A model generated the notes under the pieces. The model ran no database searches and was not told the origin of the DNA. It saw only the letters and a list, made by a program, of their open reading frames with translations. A stretch of DNA of 64,000 nt from Acinetobacter sp. XH1741 (lineage in GTDB: Bacteria; Pseudomonadota; Gammaproteobacteria; Pseudomonadales; Moraxellaceae), in contig NZ_CP157428.1 of NCBI RefSeq assembly GCF_041021895.1, forward strand, positions 2,790,001 to 2,854,000, read 5' to 3'. This document shows, in pieces, positions 52,189 to 59,829 of this stretch. The first letter of the stretch is position 1. Every line of letters begins with the position of its first letter. A program made the translations under genes and the position numbers.

Positions 52189-54333
52189 TTAAGCTGGAAC
52201 ATGTACAGCTATTTGTTCTCGTGACCAAACACGATGAGCTTTAATCAAGTTTTTAAATTTTTCTGCAACATGCTGGAACTCATCTTCTATGAGAGTCCCT
52301 TCATCGGCGACTAAACCGAGTGGTTCAAGCAAATCAGATTTATTGCCTAAAAACACAATTGGTTTTAAGTGCTTATAAGCTTCTAATACATAATGGCGAG
52401 CTACCCCATCTTGCATTACTGCCTTTAAATTATCTCCATCTGGAACAATTACTGCATCATAAGCAATTGAAGGTTCGGCCATTTGCATGCCATCAGCCAC
52501 AATAATATTATCTTTATGATCTTTTACGGGAGCCAAACTCGGTGCAAGTAAATGGACAACAGCACCTTCTTTAATTGCCCAATTTTTAATGGCTTCAAGT
52601 GTATCTGACTTCACAAAATTATGAATAAGCACTGCAACCTTTCTACCTTGAATATCTTCAGGTGGGAAAGCCAAGAAAGATAATTTAGCTGATTTTTCAA
52701 CTGCGGTTTTTTTATAATCAAGCGTTAAATCAGGCACTTCAATTCCTAGGTTCGCTCCCACTTGACGCGCCAAGTCTAGATCGATATTTGCCAAAATTTC
52801 TTGTACCTGACGCTCACGAATATGTTTTCTTTGAACTTTACTTAATTCAAAAGTATAAGCATCGACTACATGCTTTTGTTCATGGGGTGCAAGGCTTTTG
52901 TAATAGAGTCGAGGTTGTGAGAAATAATCAGAGAATGTCTCACTTCTTTGACGAAGTTTGTGTCCGCTAATTTTTTCAGGATAACTTTCAAAACCACCAT
53001 TAGATGCCGCTGGCGGTGTTTCTACTGGCCAGTTTCCATCAATCGAATTTGGTTGATATGAAGCCTGCCCTTTATGAATCGTATGCTGATGAATACCATC
53101 ACGTTGATTATTATGGAATGGGCATACAGGTTTATTAATCGGTATTTGGTGGAAGTTTGGCCCACCTAAACGGCTTAACTGTGTATCTGTATATGAAAAT
53201 AATCGCGCTTGTAACAGTGGGTCGTTTGTAAAATCGATACCCGGTACTACATGCCCCGGACAGAAAGCCACCTGCTCTGTTTCAGCAAAGAAGTTATCTA
53301 CATTTCGGTTCAAAACAAATCGGCCAATTGGTGTAACAGGGACTAACTCTTCAGGAATAATTTTTGTTGGGTCAAGTAGGTCGAAGTCAAAGTTCATTTC
53401 ATCTTCTTCTTCGACAATTTGTACACCAAGTTCCCATTCTGGATAAAAACCTTGTTCAATTGCTTCATAAAGATCACGGCGATGGAAATCTGGGTCTTTA
53501 CCTGCGAGTTTTTGCGCTTCATCCCATACTAAAGCACTTAAACCTTGTTTTGGTGTCCAGTGAAATTTTACAAAATGAGATTTACCTTCGGCATTAATAA
53601 GACGGAAAGTATGAACCCCAAAGCCTTGAATTGAACGTAAATTACGTGGAATAGCACGGTCTGACATTGCCCAAATTACTGCATGAGCTGACTCAGGGAC
53701 TAAAGAAACAAAGTCCCAGAAAGTATCGTGTGCTGTAGCTCCTGTTGGCATTTCTGTGTCTGGCTCAGGTTTTACAGCATGTACAAAGTCAGGAAATTTA
53801 ATCCCGTCTTGTACAAAAAAGACAGGTGCATTATTACCGACCAAATCGAAGTTGCCTTCTTGGGTATAAAATTTAATCGCAAAACCGCGAATATCACGAA
53901 CAGTATCTGCCGAACCACGAGGCCCTTGCACTGTTGAAAAACGTACAAAAATTGGGGTCTGAATGCTTGGGTCGGTTAAGAACCCAGCTTTAGTTAAACG
54001 TTCATTTCCTTCATAAGCCTGAAAATAACCATGAGCCCCTACACCACGCGCATGTACGATACGTTCAGGAATACGTTCATGGTCAAAGTGCGTGATTTTT
54101 TCTCTTAAGATAAAATCTTCCAATAAAGTCGAGCCACGAATTCCTGCTCTTAAGCTATTTTGGTTATCCGCGATTTTAACACCTTGGTTTGTAGTTAATG
54201 CTTCATTAGTTGCATCATCTCTCACTGTGTCTAACTGTTCAGTTTTCTGGGTAGTATTGGCTTTATTTGCTGCATCAGCACCAGCCATTTCGCTTGTTTT
54301 ATTAGTTAATTTAGTTTTGTCGTTCATGTCCAT
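52189..54333 (-). CDS. katE: Catalase HPII
   Basis: This 714-residue large-subunit heme catalase destroys hydrogen peroxide. The catalytic His is in VHARGVGAHGYF and the proximal heme Tyr in LFSYTDTQLSRLGGPNF; NNAPVFFVQDGIKFPDFVH is also typical. The C-terminal 150 residues form the flavodoxin/class I amidotransferase-like domain of HPII enzymes (GRKVAVLIHNFVKSD onward). The N-terminal 60 residues are polar. KatE is known for stationary-phase and desiccation resistance in Acinetobacter. It is 53 bases after a heme-oxygenase-like gene on the same strand. Confidence 0.95.
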   Translation of the reverse strand: MDMNDKTKLTNKTSEMAGADAANKANTTQKTEQLDTVRDDATNEALTTNQGVKIADNQNSLRAGIRGSTLLEDFILREKITHFDHERIPERIVHARGVGAHGYFQAYEGNERLTKAGFLTDPSIQTPIFVRFSTVQGPRGSADTVRDIRGFAIKFYTQEGNFDLVGNNAPVFFVQDGIKFPDFVHAVKPEPDTEMPTGATAHDTFWDFVSLVPESAHAVIWAMSDRAIPRNLRSIQGFGVHTFRLINAEGKSHFVKFHWTPKQGLSALVWDEAQKLAGKDPDFHRRDLYEAIEQGFYPEWELGVQIVEEEDEMNFDFDLLDPTKIIPEELVPVTPIGRFVLNRNVDNFFAETEQVAFCPGHVVPGIDFTNDPLLQARLFSYTDTQLSRLGGPNFHQIPINKPVCPFHNNQRDGIHQHTIHKGQASYQPNSIDGNWPVETPPAASNGGFESYPEKISGHKLRQRSETFSDYFSQPRLYYKSLAPHEQKHVVDAYTFELSKVQRKHIRERQVQEILANIDLDLARQVGANLGIEVPDLTLDYKKTAVEKSAKLSFLAFPPEDIQGRKVAVLIHNFVKSDTLEAIKNWAIKEGAVVHLLAPSLAPVKDHKDNIIVADGMQMAEPSIAYDAVIVPDGDNLKAVMQDGVARHYVLEAYKHLKPIVFLGNKSDLLEPLGLVADEGTLIEDEFQHVAEKFKNLIKAHRVWSREQIAVHVPA

Positions 54334-54386
54334 TACCTGTGTTTTGAAAGTTAAACTTGGGGTTGAAATAAAAAACGTTTATCAAA

Positions 54387-55796
54387 CTAGTTTTTAAACG
54401 TACCTAAATAAGGAAAAAGAAGTTCTACGTATTTACGAGTACTCCAAAGACCAATACTTTTATGGTGAGAATCAGGGGCAAGAAACGGGGTAAGTTTGCA
54501 TATTTTTATTGCAAGATCATGTGATTGCTGTACGCGCTCTTGGAGTGCATCCAACTCACCATCAGAGATATAGCTAAAGAGATAATCTTGAATACGCTGG
54601 CTATTCTTTAGTTCTCTGCTGTATGCCAAGAAGTTAGAAGAATGATCACTACCAGCAATCCAGTCATGAATAATTTGACGCTCTAGAGGGTTAAATACCC
54701 CAAACATTTTTCCATTTTCTTCATTAATCATCCGCCAGAACACACTTTGTTCAGGGTCGGTATTAAATTTAATCCACTTGTGATTAATGAGATGTGTAAC
54801 CAAGCCTTTAACGTCTTCTGGGTTTGATAACCATTGATTAATCGTTTTGCATCCAAATTGTCTGGTTTCGTTATGAATCAACTGACCAACCAAAGCTTTT
54901 CTTTTAAGAATCTTAAGAACAAAGTCATCAAGGTTTAAATTATTGATAATGTGTGAAGACGAGACGCCACAATCATTAAGAGCAAATCCACGTTTTAACT
55001 TAGTGAGAAACTGCTCTTTGTCTCTGTATTTATTGTAAATATCTTCAATAACTTTAATGGCTTTATGCGCATGGCCATTGTCAATGTTATCAATGGTAAT
55101 GTGCAGGTTAAAGTATTTAGAATCGATTCCTAATTCAGCAAGCTCATAATTAGAAATCAGAAGATGCAGCGGCAGCTGTTCATATCCTAAATTAAAACCA
55201 ACAATTTCAGGGATAAATTCAGGCGGTGCATAACCCAATGCAAGTTGCACCACTGCTTGATAATAATATTCGTCTTCTAGAAGTAGATCGAAACTATCGA
55301 GGCCTAAACTTCGTAAAAGATCATCATAAATGCAGACATGATTGGCTTTTGGTTCACCTAATCCAAGCTCTTCCAAATAGGTAATGATCAACTCATGGAA
55401 CATAGGATCATTCCAATAGTGTACAGAGCTATACAACCACGCTCCATCTACTTTCTTAGTTGGAGAAACCTTAATAAGAAATTCAAATGCCTGAGCAACA
55501 TTATTAAAATATTCTCTGTCATGCCCTGCCTGTCTACGATTTAAATAAGACTGAAATTCCTCACAATTTTTTTTATTATCATTATCAAACCATGCTTTAA
55601 TGGAATTAATATCTGAAGGAAAATTAACTTCCTTCATATCTATTTTCTCAATTTCTTTAGTTAAAAAGTCTCTTGCCTTTTCTTCTTTTTCAAAACTCGA
55701 AACATCCGGATCAAGAAAAAAAACAAACAGTTCATAATAATTTTGTTGATTATCTTGTAATAAGTCTAATAATCGTTCTTTCACTACAACAGGCAT
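54387..55796 (-). CDS. Heme-oxygenase-like diiron (iron-containing redox enzyme family) protein
   Basis: This 469-residue protein is of the iron-containing redox enzyme family, all-helical with a heme-oxygenase-like fold and expected to bind two irons. The likely ligand-bearing stretch is EIVGFNLGYEQLPLHLL ... YFNLHITIDNIDNGHAHKAI, with Glu, His and Asp arranged as in the family. Relatives catalyse varied oxidations and none is known for this group. The start at ATG 55796 has GGAG 7 bases upstream. The next gene on the same strand is katE, so the product may consume or make peroxide; that is inference. Confidence 0.8.
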   Translation of the reverse strand: MPVVVKERLLDLLQDNQQNYYELFVFFLDPDVSSFEKEEKARDFLTKEIEKIDMKEVNFPSDINSIKAWFDNDNKKNCEEFQSYLNRRQAGHDREYFNNVAQAFEFLIKVSPTKKVDGAWLYSSVHYWNDPMFHELIITYLEELGLGEPKANHVCIYDDLLRSLGLDSFDLLLEDEYYYQAVVQLALGYAPPEFIPEIVGFNLGYEQLPLHLLISNYELAELGIDSKYFNLHITIDNIDNGHAHKAIKVIEDIYNKYRDKEQFLTKLKRGFALNDCGVSSSHIINNLNLDDFVLKILKRKALVGQLIHNETRQFGCKTINQWLSNPEDVKGLVTHLINHKWIKFNTDPEQSVFWRMINEENGKMFGVFNPLERQIIHDWIAGSDHSSNFLAYSRELKNSQRIQDYLFSYISDGELDALQERVQQSHDLAIKICKLTPFLAPDSHHKSIGLWSTRKYVELLFPYLGTFKN

Positions 55797-56111
55797 TTTC
55801 ATTCTCCGTTTGTGAGATATCAATTACCATACGTCACATAGACTATAATCAAATTTTAAGTTTGTTATCGTACGTTATAAAAAAAGAACACCAAAACAAT
55901 AAATCAAAAAAATTCAATTAGATACAAATTAACGCAAAATTACATTTAAACTTTTAGAATAACTTAAATCGCTGTTTTTATATAAAATTTGCAAAAATTA
56001 ATCTATCTTTACATTTGATATCTATAAAAATTATAACTATTAAAAAATTAACAAAACAACCGATTAAATGGTTTTATAACATTTTAAAAACAATTGAAAA
56101 AGGAATTAAAA

Positions 56112-56606
56112 ATGTTTAATACATGCTGCAAATTATTAGCCAAGGAAAAAATTAAAATTGCATTTTTTGAAAGTGCATCTGCTGGCTATCTTGCTTACCG
56201 TTTCTCCTTAAGCCCCCATTCTGGAGATATCCTTATAGGTAGTCTGGTAAGTTATGACCTGAGTGTAAAGGAAAAGACCTTACATATTTCCAAGGAACTT
56301 ATTGAAAAATATACTGCAGAATCAATGGAAGTCACTATAGAAATGATTAATAAAGGAAAAAAACTTTTACATGCTGACCTCTATGTGGCATGTACTGGCC
56401 TCTTAAAAAAAGGAGGGTCTGAAACTGAAGAAAAACCCGTCGGAACATTTTTTTATTCAATAAATTACAAAAATAACTTTTATAATTTTAGGCGTGTTTT
56501 AAAGGGGCCAGCTTTTTTAAAACTCCGAAAACTTCTCTATTACATTACTCAAGATATAAAAATCATTATTTCTGATGAAGCATTTGTTAATCTACATAAA
56601 AATTAA
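56112..56606 (+). CDS. CinA-like (PncC) amidohydrolase domain protein
   Basis: This 164-residue protein matches the C-terminal CinA domain, which in PncC deamidates nicotinamide mononucleotide. Motifs are AFFESASAGYLAYRFSL (usual form xxESxTGGxLA), GSLVSYDLSVKEKTL, and the YVACTGLLKKGGSE ... KPVGTFFYSI region. The usual TGG is SAG here, so activity may be altered. The gene is AT-rich and has an AAGGAATTAAAA ribosome site before ATG 56112. It is divergent from the diiron enzyme gene. No N-terminal CinA domain is present. Confidence 0.82.
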   Translation: MFNTCCKLLAKEKIKIAFFESASAGYLAYRFSLSPHSGDILIGSLVSYDLSVKEKTLHISKELIEKYTAESMEVTIEMINKGKKLLHADLYVACTGLLKKGGSETEEKPVGTFFYSINYKNNFYNFRRVLKGPAFLKLRKLLYYITQDIKIIISDEAFVNLHKN

Positions 56607-56874
56607 CAAATATACATTTAGACATATTCATTATTTTTCTTACCGCTTCTGTACCTAAATGTAATTTCTTAAACATTCATATTAATAATGTTTAAAATGA
56701 AAATTTGCGTACATTATAAAATCAATAAGTTATTTAAAGTTTATTTATTTTAAGTTTACAGTTAAATATAGGGTAACACCCCTACGCTTCAAATTTAAAA
56801 TAAGCATGTTTTAATAAACCTATCTGAAGTTCTCAGATAAAACACATCATCATAATTGATATGAGGTAATTAAA

Positions 56875-57066
56875 ATGAGCACTACTAATAATCAATCAAA
56901 TCAACGTAATAATCCGCAGCAGCAACAACAGCAAAATGACTCTCGTAACAATCAACAGCAGCAAAACAATCAGCAGCAGCAACAAAATGACAATCGCGGC
57001 CAACAACAAGGCTCTAACCAAAAAGATTCTGGCCAACAAAACTCAAATAACAACCAACAACGTTAA
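56875..57066 (+). CDS. Gln/Asn-rich low-complexity protein, 63 aa
   Basis: Almost the whole protein is Gln, Asn, Ser, Gly, Asp and Arg, with runs of up to six Gln and the recurring unit QQNDxRxNQQQ. No hydrophobic residue follows the start Met, so it should be an extended hydrophilin-like chain. The frame is supported by a GAGG site before the ATG and by the neighbouring stress-type genes. A role in drying or stress protection is a guess from composition. Confidence 0.72.
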   Translation: MSTTNNQSNQRNNPQQQQQQNDSRNNQQQQNNQQQQQNDNRGQQQGSNQKDSGQQNSNNNQQR

Positions 57067-57099
57067 TCGTTTGTAGTTGTTATTTGAAGCGGTCATTTA

Positions 57100-57127
57100 T
57101 TTAGGAAGGTGCAGTCACCTTCCTAAA
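57100..57127 (+). terminator. Hairpin after the Q/N-rich gene
   Basis: Perfect 12-bp stem TTTAGGAAGGTG / CACCTTCCTAAA with a 4-base loop, 33 bases after the stop. There is no strong T-run, so it may be a partial terminator or an mRNA-stabilising hairpin that lets some transcription reach the next gene. Confidence 0.6.
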
Positions 57128-57170
57128 TCCAATATAAGCATAAAATTCAATAAAATATGAGGGAATTCTG

Positions 57171-57488
57171 ATGACAGATCAAAATACAGATCATGCTCAA
57201 TTAGTAGCTGGCGATCATAACTATTCTGATTCTCGCTGGCGTGAAAGCTATCTGACTCGACCTTATTATCAAGAAGCGCAATTAACTACCCCAGATCTAG
57301 ATTATGATCGTGATTTTTCTGCCGCTTATGAACTTGGTCATCGAGCTCGTTCTGAATCTAAAGAAGGAACTCTGTTTGAAGATATGGAAGATAGCTTGCA
57401 GCAAAAATGGGAACACCTAAAAGCCGAGTCTCGTCTAAAATGGGAACATGCTAAACAAGCTATTAAGGATGCTTGGGACGATATGTAA
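57171..57488 (+). CDS. Hypothetical acidic protein, 105 aa
   Basis: This is a hydrophilic cytoplasmic protein. The first part has VAGDHNYSDSRWRESYLTRPYY and DYDRDFSAAYELGHRA. The last third is a charged helix with repeated KWEHxKxxxxxKWEHAKQA, which resembles CsbD-like or other amphipathic stress proteins. I recognise no named family. It lies 105 bases after the Q/N-rich gene and may share its promoter by read-through. Confidence 0.75.
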   Translation: MTDQNTDHAQLVAGDHNYSDSRWRESYLTRPYYQEAQLTTPDLDYDRDFSAAYELGHRARSESKEGTLFEDMEDSLQQKWEHLKAESRLKWEHAKQAIKDAWDDM

Positions 57489-57512
57489 TATCCTGAAGGG
57501 TCCAAAGTTATG

Positions 57513-57550
57513 AGCCTATTTCCTATTGGCCCTGGGAAATAGGCTTTTTA
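57513..57550 (+). terminator. Terminator after the 105-aa acidic protein gene
   Basis: Stem AGCCTATTTCC / GGAAATAGGCT with an 11-base loop, followed by five T. It lies 24 bases after the stop. Confidence 0.85.
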
Positions 57551-57729
57551 TTATTCTAAAATTATGTTTATTTAAAAATAGAGATGTATATTAAATTCAG
57601 AATTATTAATACATGTTTTATCTATAAAATACACAAACACATGCAACTTTCCTGAATATCAATAGTAATGATTGCTCTTGTTAAAACAAAAGTCTGACTC
57701 AAATTATCAGGTCAGATCCTTACTAAAAA

Positions 57730-58158
57730 TTAATTTTGATTTTTTTTAAAATACTCAATTATTTCCTCACCATTATTCACATTTTTTTTCGGCGAAGAAT
57801 AAGTTTCCTCATAAGCGTAGGCGGGTAAAGTAATTTTAGTTCTAATAGGCAGCAACTTCTCTTGCCCACCTGTGGTAATTCGTTCAATAAAACCAGCAAG
57901 CCAAAGTATAAATTCCTGAGAATTCTTACTTTTAGGAATAAGACTTAAATCCAATTTAATTTTAGACTCTTGTAAAGGTTTAATGAGCAGCTCAGCGAAA
58001 TCAATATAATTATATAAAAGCTTTAGATTTGTCCCCTTAATCTCACCTCTGAGTTCGATCATCAAGTTGTTAAGATCTTCCATTGGTTCATCGGTAAACC
58101 CTTTTTTTTCTTTAACATTTTGATATATTTTCTCAGCTATTTTTAAATATTGGGGCAT
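57730..58158 (-). CDS. Hypothetical protein, 142 aa
   Basis: I do not recognise this protein. It is soluble and charged, probably helical, with segments LKIAEKIYQNVKEKKGFTDEP and NLKLLYNYIDFAELLIKPL. It has no signal peptide. The gene is AT-rich and lies alone between two short stress-type genes. An AAGGTAAGG-like site precedes the ATG. Confidence 0.65.
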   Translation of the reverse strand: MPQYLKIAEKIYQNVKEKKGFTDEPMEDLNNLMIELRGEIKGTNLKLLYNYIDFAELLIKPLQESKIKLDLSLIPKSKNSQEFILWLAGFIERITTGGQEKLLPIRTKITLPAYAYEETYSSPKKNVNNGEEIIEYFKKNQN

Positions 58159-58378
58159 GTCCTTACCTTTTATATTTTGTTATTCCTAAAGTGAATTCTG
58201 GATGAATATAAGTAAACTATTGTGCTTGTTTTATTAATTTTTTGAAACGCCCCATTAGATTTGCAACAATTCGATAACACTAAAATTTTCAAATTACATA
58301 AACTCTCAACTCACTGATTAATATTATATTTTAAAATATTACGTTGTTTATTAATTCTATTTTTTAGATAAAATAGCG

Positions 58379-58413
58379 ATAAAAAAAGCCCACTTAAATA
58401 GTGAGCTCTTTTC
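58379..58413 (-). terminator. Terminator of the small lipoprotein gene
   Basis: Imperfect stem AAAAAGCCCAC / GTGAGCTCTTTT with a 7-base loop lies just beyond the stop at 58428 on the reverse strand. The A-rich left side gives a U-run in that transcript. Confidence 0.6.
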
Positions 58414-58427
58414 ATAAAAACTAATTT

Positions 58428-58571
58428 TTATGAGTTTTTATTCATATCATGTGATGTGGTCGGATCACTTGCTTCATGCATTCCATCATGTTTTGAATTT
58501 CGGTCTTGGCATGCACTCATACCCATAGCAATTGCCAATACCATACTTACTGCACAAAAGATTCTTACCAT
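58428..58571 (-). CDS. Small lipoprotein, 47 aa
   Basis: This short gene encodes a lipoprotein with signal MVRIFCAVSMVLAIAMGMSAC and lipidation at Cys21. The mature part is only 26 polar residues, rich in His, Asp and Ser (QDRNSKHDGMHEAS, TTSHDMNKNS). An AAGGTG ribosome site lies 7 bases before the ATG, and a hairpin terminator follows. The repeated His/Met/Asp could bind metal, but this is speculation. It has no operon partner. Confidence 0.75.
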   Translation of the reverse strand: MVRIFCAVSMVLAIAMGMSACQDRNSKHDGMHEASDPTTSHDMNKNS

Positions 58572-59008
58572 TTAAATCACCTTTATAAATATTAAAATGT
58601 AGGTTTATGAATAACATTAACTTGTGTTGGCCTACCGCAGTGGTTCTCTTAACTTTTGTAGATTATGCAAGCTTTTGTAAAAACCTAAAATTTTGATTAA
58701 TAAAATTATATTTCTTGCAATTGATATTTTAGTTATTTTTTGGCATGCGATGTTTAAATGAGCAGATTCATTATATAAAAATAGAATTACTAAAAAGTTT
58801 AATCATTCAACGTAGCTAATTAGTGGCATTTAAATACTCTACAAATAAACAATTAATAAATAATTGATATATAAGATTAAAAAGCAATACCACTACTAAA
58901 ATAAAAATTAATTATATCGATATAATATTTTTTAATTTTCCTATTTTCTAAATAAAAACAGTGAAATATTTATAACAAGTTATATAAACCAATCTTTTAT
59001 TTTTGCAA
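58572..59008. other. AT-rich non-coding stretch
   Basis: About 440 bases of AT-rich sequence without a supported gene, repeat or hairpin. The left end holds the upstream region of the small lipoprotein gene. The right end runs into the promoter at 59009. Confidence 0.5.
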
Positions 59009-59037
59009 TTGACCCACCCTAATGCTCAGCTTATGAT
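59009..59037 (+). promoter_or_regulatory. Near-consensus sigma-70 promoter of the structured RNA element
   Basis: TTGACC (-35, 59009-59014) and TATGAT (-10, 59032-59037) are separated by exactly 17 bases. One base differs from consensus in each hexamer. Transcription should start near 59044, just before the palindrome and the structured element. Confidence 0.65.
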
Positions 59038-59044
59038 GCTCGCG

Positions 59045-59061
59045 CTGACAAATTTTGTCAG
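59045..59061. promoter_or_regulatory. 17-bp palindrome at the predicted transcription start
   Basis: CTGACAAA-T-TTTGTCAG is a perfect dyad located at the expected start of transcription. It could be a repressor operator or a 5' hairpin of the RNA. Confidence 0.5.
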
Positions 59062-59063
59062 TC

Positions 59064-59196
59064 GGTTTTAGCAGACCGTCTACCTAAGAGCACTAAAAAC
59101 AAGTTTTTTGGTGTGTAGCCCCTCGTGCCTTTGATGGAGGAACGGGAGTGGGACACCTTCGGGTGTGCTGGTTTCTTAGGTATCAGTCTGCTAACC
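59064..59196 (+). ncRNA. Structured RNA element, candidate C4-type antisense RNA
   Basis: Two distant arms pair: GGTTTTAGCAGAC (59064-59076) with GTCTGCTAACC (59186-59196), and TACCTAAGA (59081-59089) with TCTTAGGTA (59174-59182). They enclose about 85 bases that include ACACC-TTCG-GGTGT (59153-59166), a stem with the very stable UUCG loop. The layout and the phrase GGTGTGTAGCCCC followed by GAGTGGGACACC recall C4 antisense RNAs of phages P1/P7 and their bacterial relatives, which block translation of a downstream gene. The family match is from memory and should be treated as a hypothesis; the pairing itself is visible. Confidence 0.55.
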
Positions 59197-59227
59197 CTCT
59201 TTCGTTTCACCACCATAATGATTAGCA

Positions 59228-59267
59228 ATGAGTGGGCGTAACTTCTTTTAATCAAGGAGTCACTCAT
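59228..59267 (+). promoter_or_regulatory. Hairpin sequestering the start of the 43-codon ORF
   Basis: ATGAGTG (59228-59234) pairs with CACTCAT (59261-59267). The right arm contains the first two bases of the ATG at 59266, and the loop holds the AAGGAG ribosome site. This could control translation. Confidence 0.45.
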
Positions 59268-59397
59268 GACGATTACTTTATATTCTTTATGCTTTTTTAC
59301 TGATTCAATCTCTATTCGACATCTTTTATTTATTCCCTCTTTTTTTAGAGATCTGCTCGATCATCTTTTAAAAAGAAATAGTGTCTATAGCACTTAA
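59266..59397 (+). CDS. Candidate small ORF, 43 aa, downstream of the structured RNA
   Basis: The frame starts MTITLYSLCFFTDSISIRHL and ends in LKRNSVYST. AAGGAG lies 6 bases upstream of the ATG, the best ribosome site in this gap. The peptide is hydrophobic in the first 30 residues and has no known match. If the RNA is C4-like, this would be the position of the regulated gene (icd or antirepressor-type in phages), so it may be a remnant or leader peptide. Coding is not proven. Confidence 0.4.
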   Translation: MTITLYSLCFFTDSISIRHLLFIPSFFRDLLDHLLKRNSVYST

Positions 59398-59541
59398 TCA
59401 ATTGTCCATTTAATCCATTTGCGTATTTGCCCACTTAGGCAAATTGGGGTCAGAAGTTTTATCTATTCAAAAAGCGCATAAAGATTAGAGTACCTATCTA
59501 TATCACTGAACGATAACAACAACTTTTGAAGAGTAACAATA

Positions 59542-59829
59542 ATGTTTTATCTCTATCGTTTTGTTTTGGTGAGCATTCTTACAATAATTTTTTTAAATTT
59601 AATGGGGTGTCGACCAATGAGTAAAAATGAATTTAATACACGATGCGTTTGGTCGGGACATCATCTGTCAGAGTGTAATTGTATCTACAACTCTTTAGAA
59701 CAGCACTATTCACCACAATTTGTAGAAAGCTTACCAAAAGTAAGCTTACAAAACATAGATGCGAAAATGAATTTTGTGGAAACGATGAATACGACAATTC
59801 AACAGTGCCAATTAAGCGCCAGACAATAA
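59542..59829 (+). CDS. Small Cys-rich lipoprotein, 95 aa
   Basis: A signal peptide (FVLVSILTIIFLNLMGC) leads to lipidation at Cys23. The mature part holds four further cysteines (RCVW, ECNC, QQC), which could form disulfides, and an amphipathic C-terminal half. No family is recognised. Its end overlaps the convergent LysR gene by 18 bases. Confidence 0.72.
   Translation: MFYLYRFVLVSILTIIFLNLMGCRPMSKNEFNTRCVWSGHHLSECNCIYNSLEQHYSPQFVESLPKVSLQNIDAKMNFVETMNTTIQQCQLSARQ

Noticed and set aside
59058..59267. Reverse-strand frame of 69 codons over the structured RNA element
   Set aside because: Its sequence is constrained by the RNA arms, it has no ribosome site, and its Arg/Lys/Ser-rich product matches nothing I know. 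Frames of this kind are common artefacts over C4-like elements.
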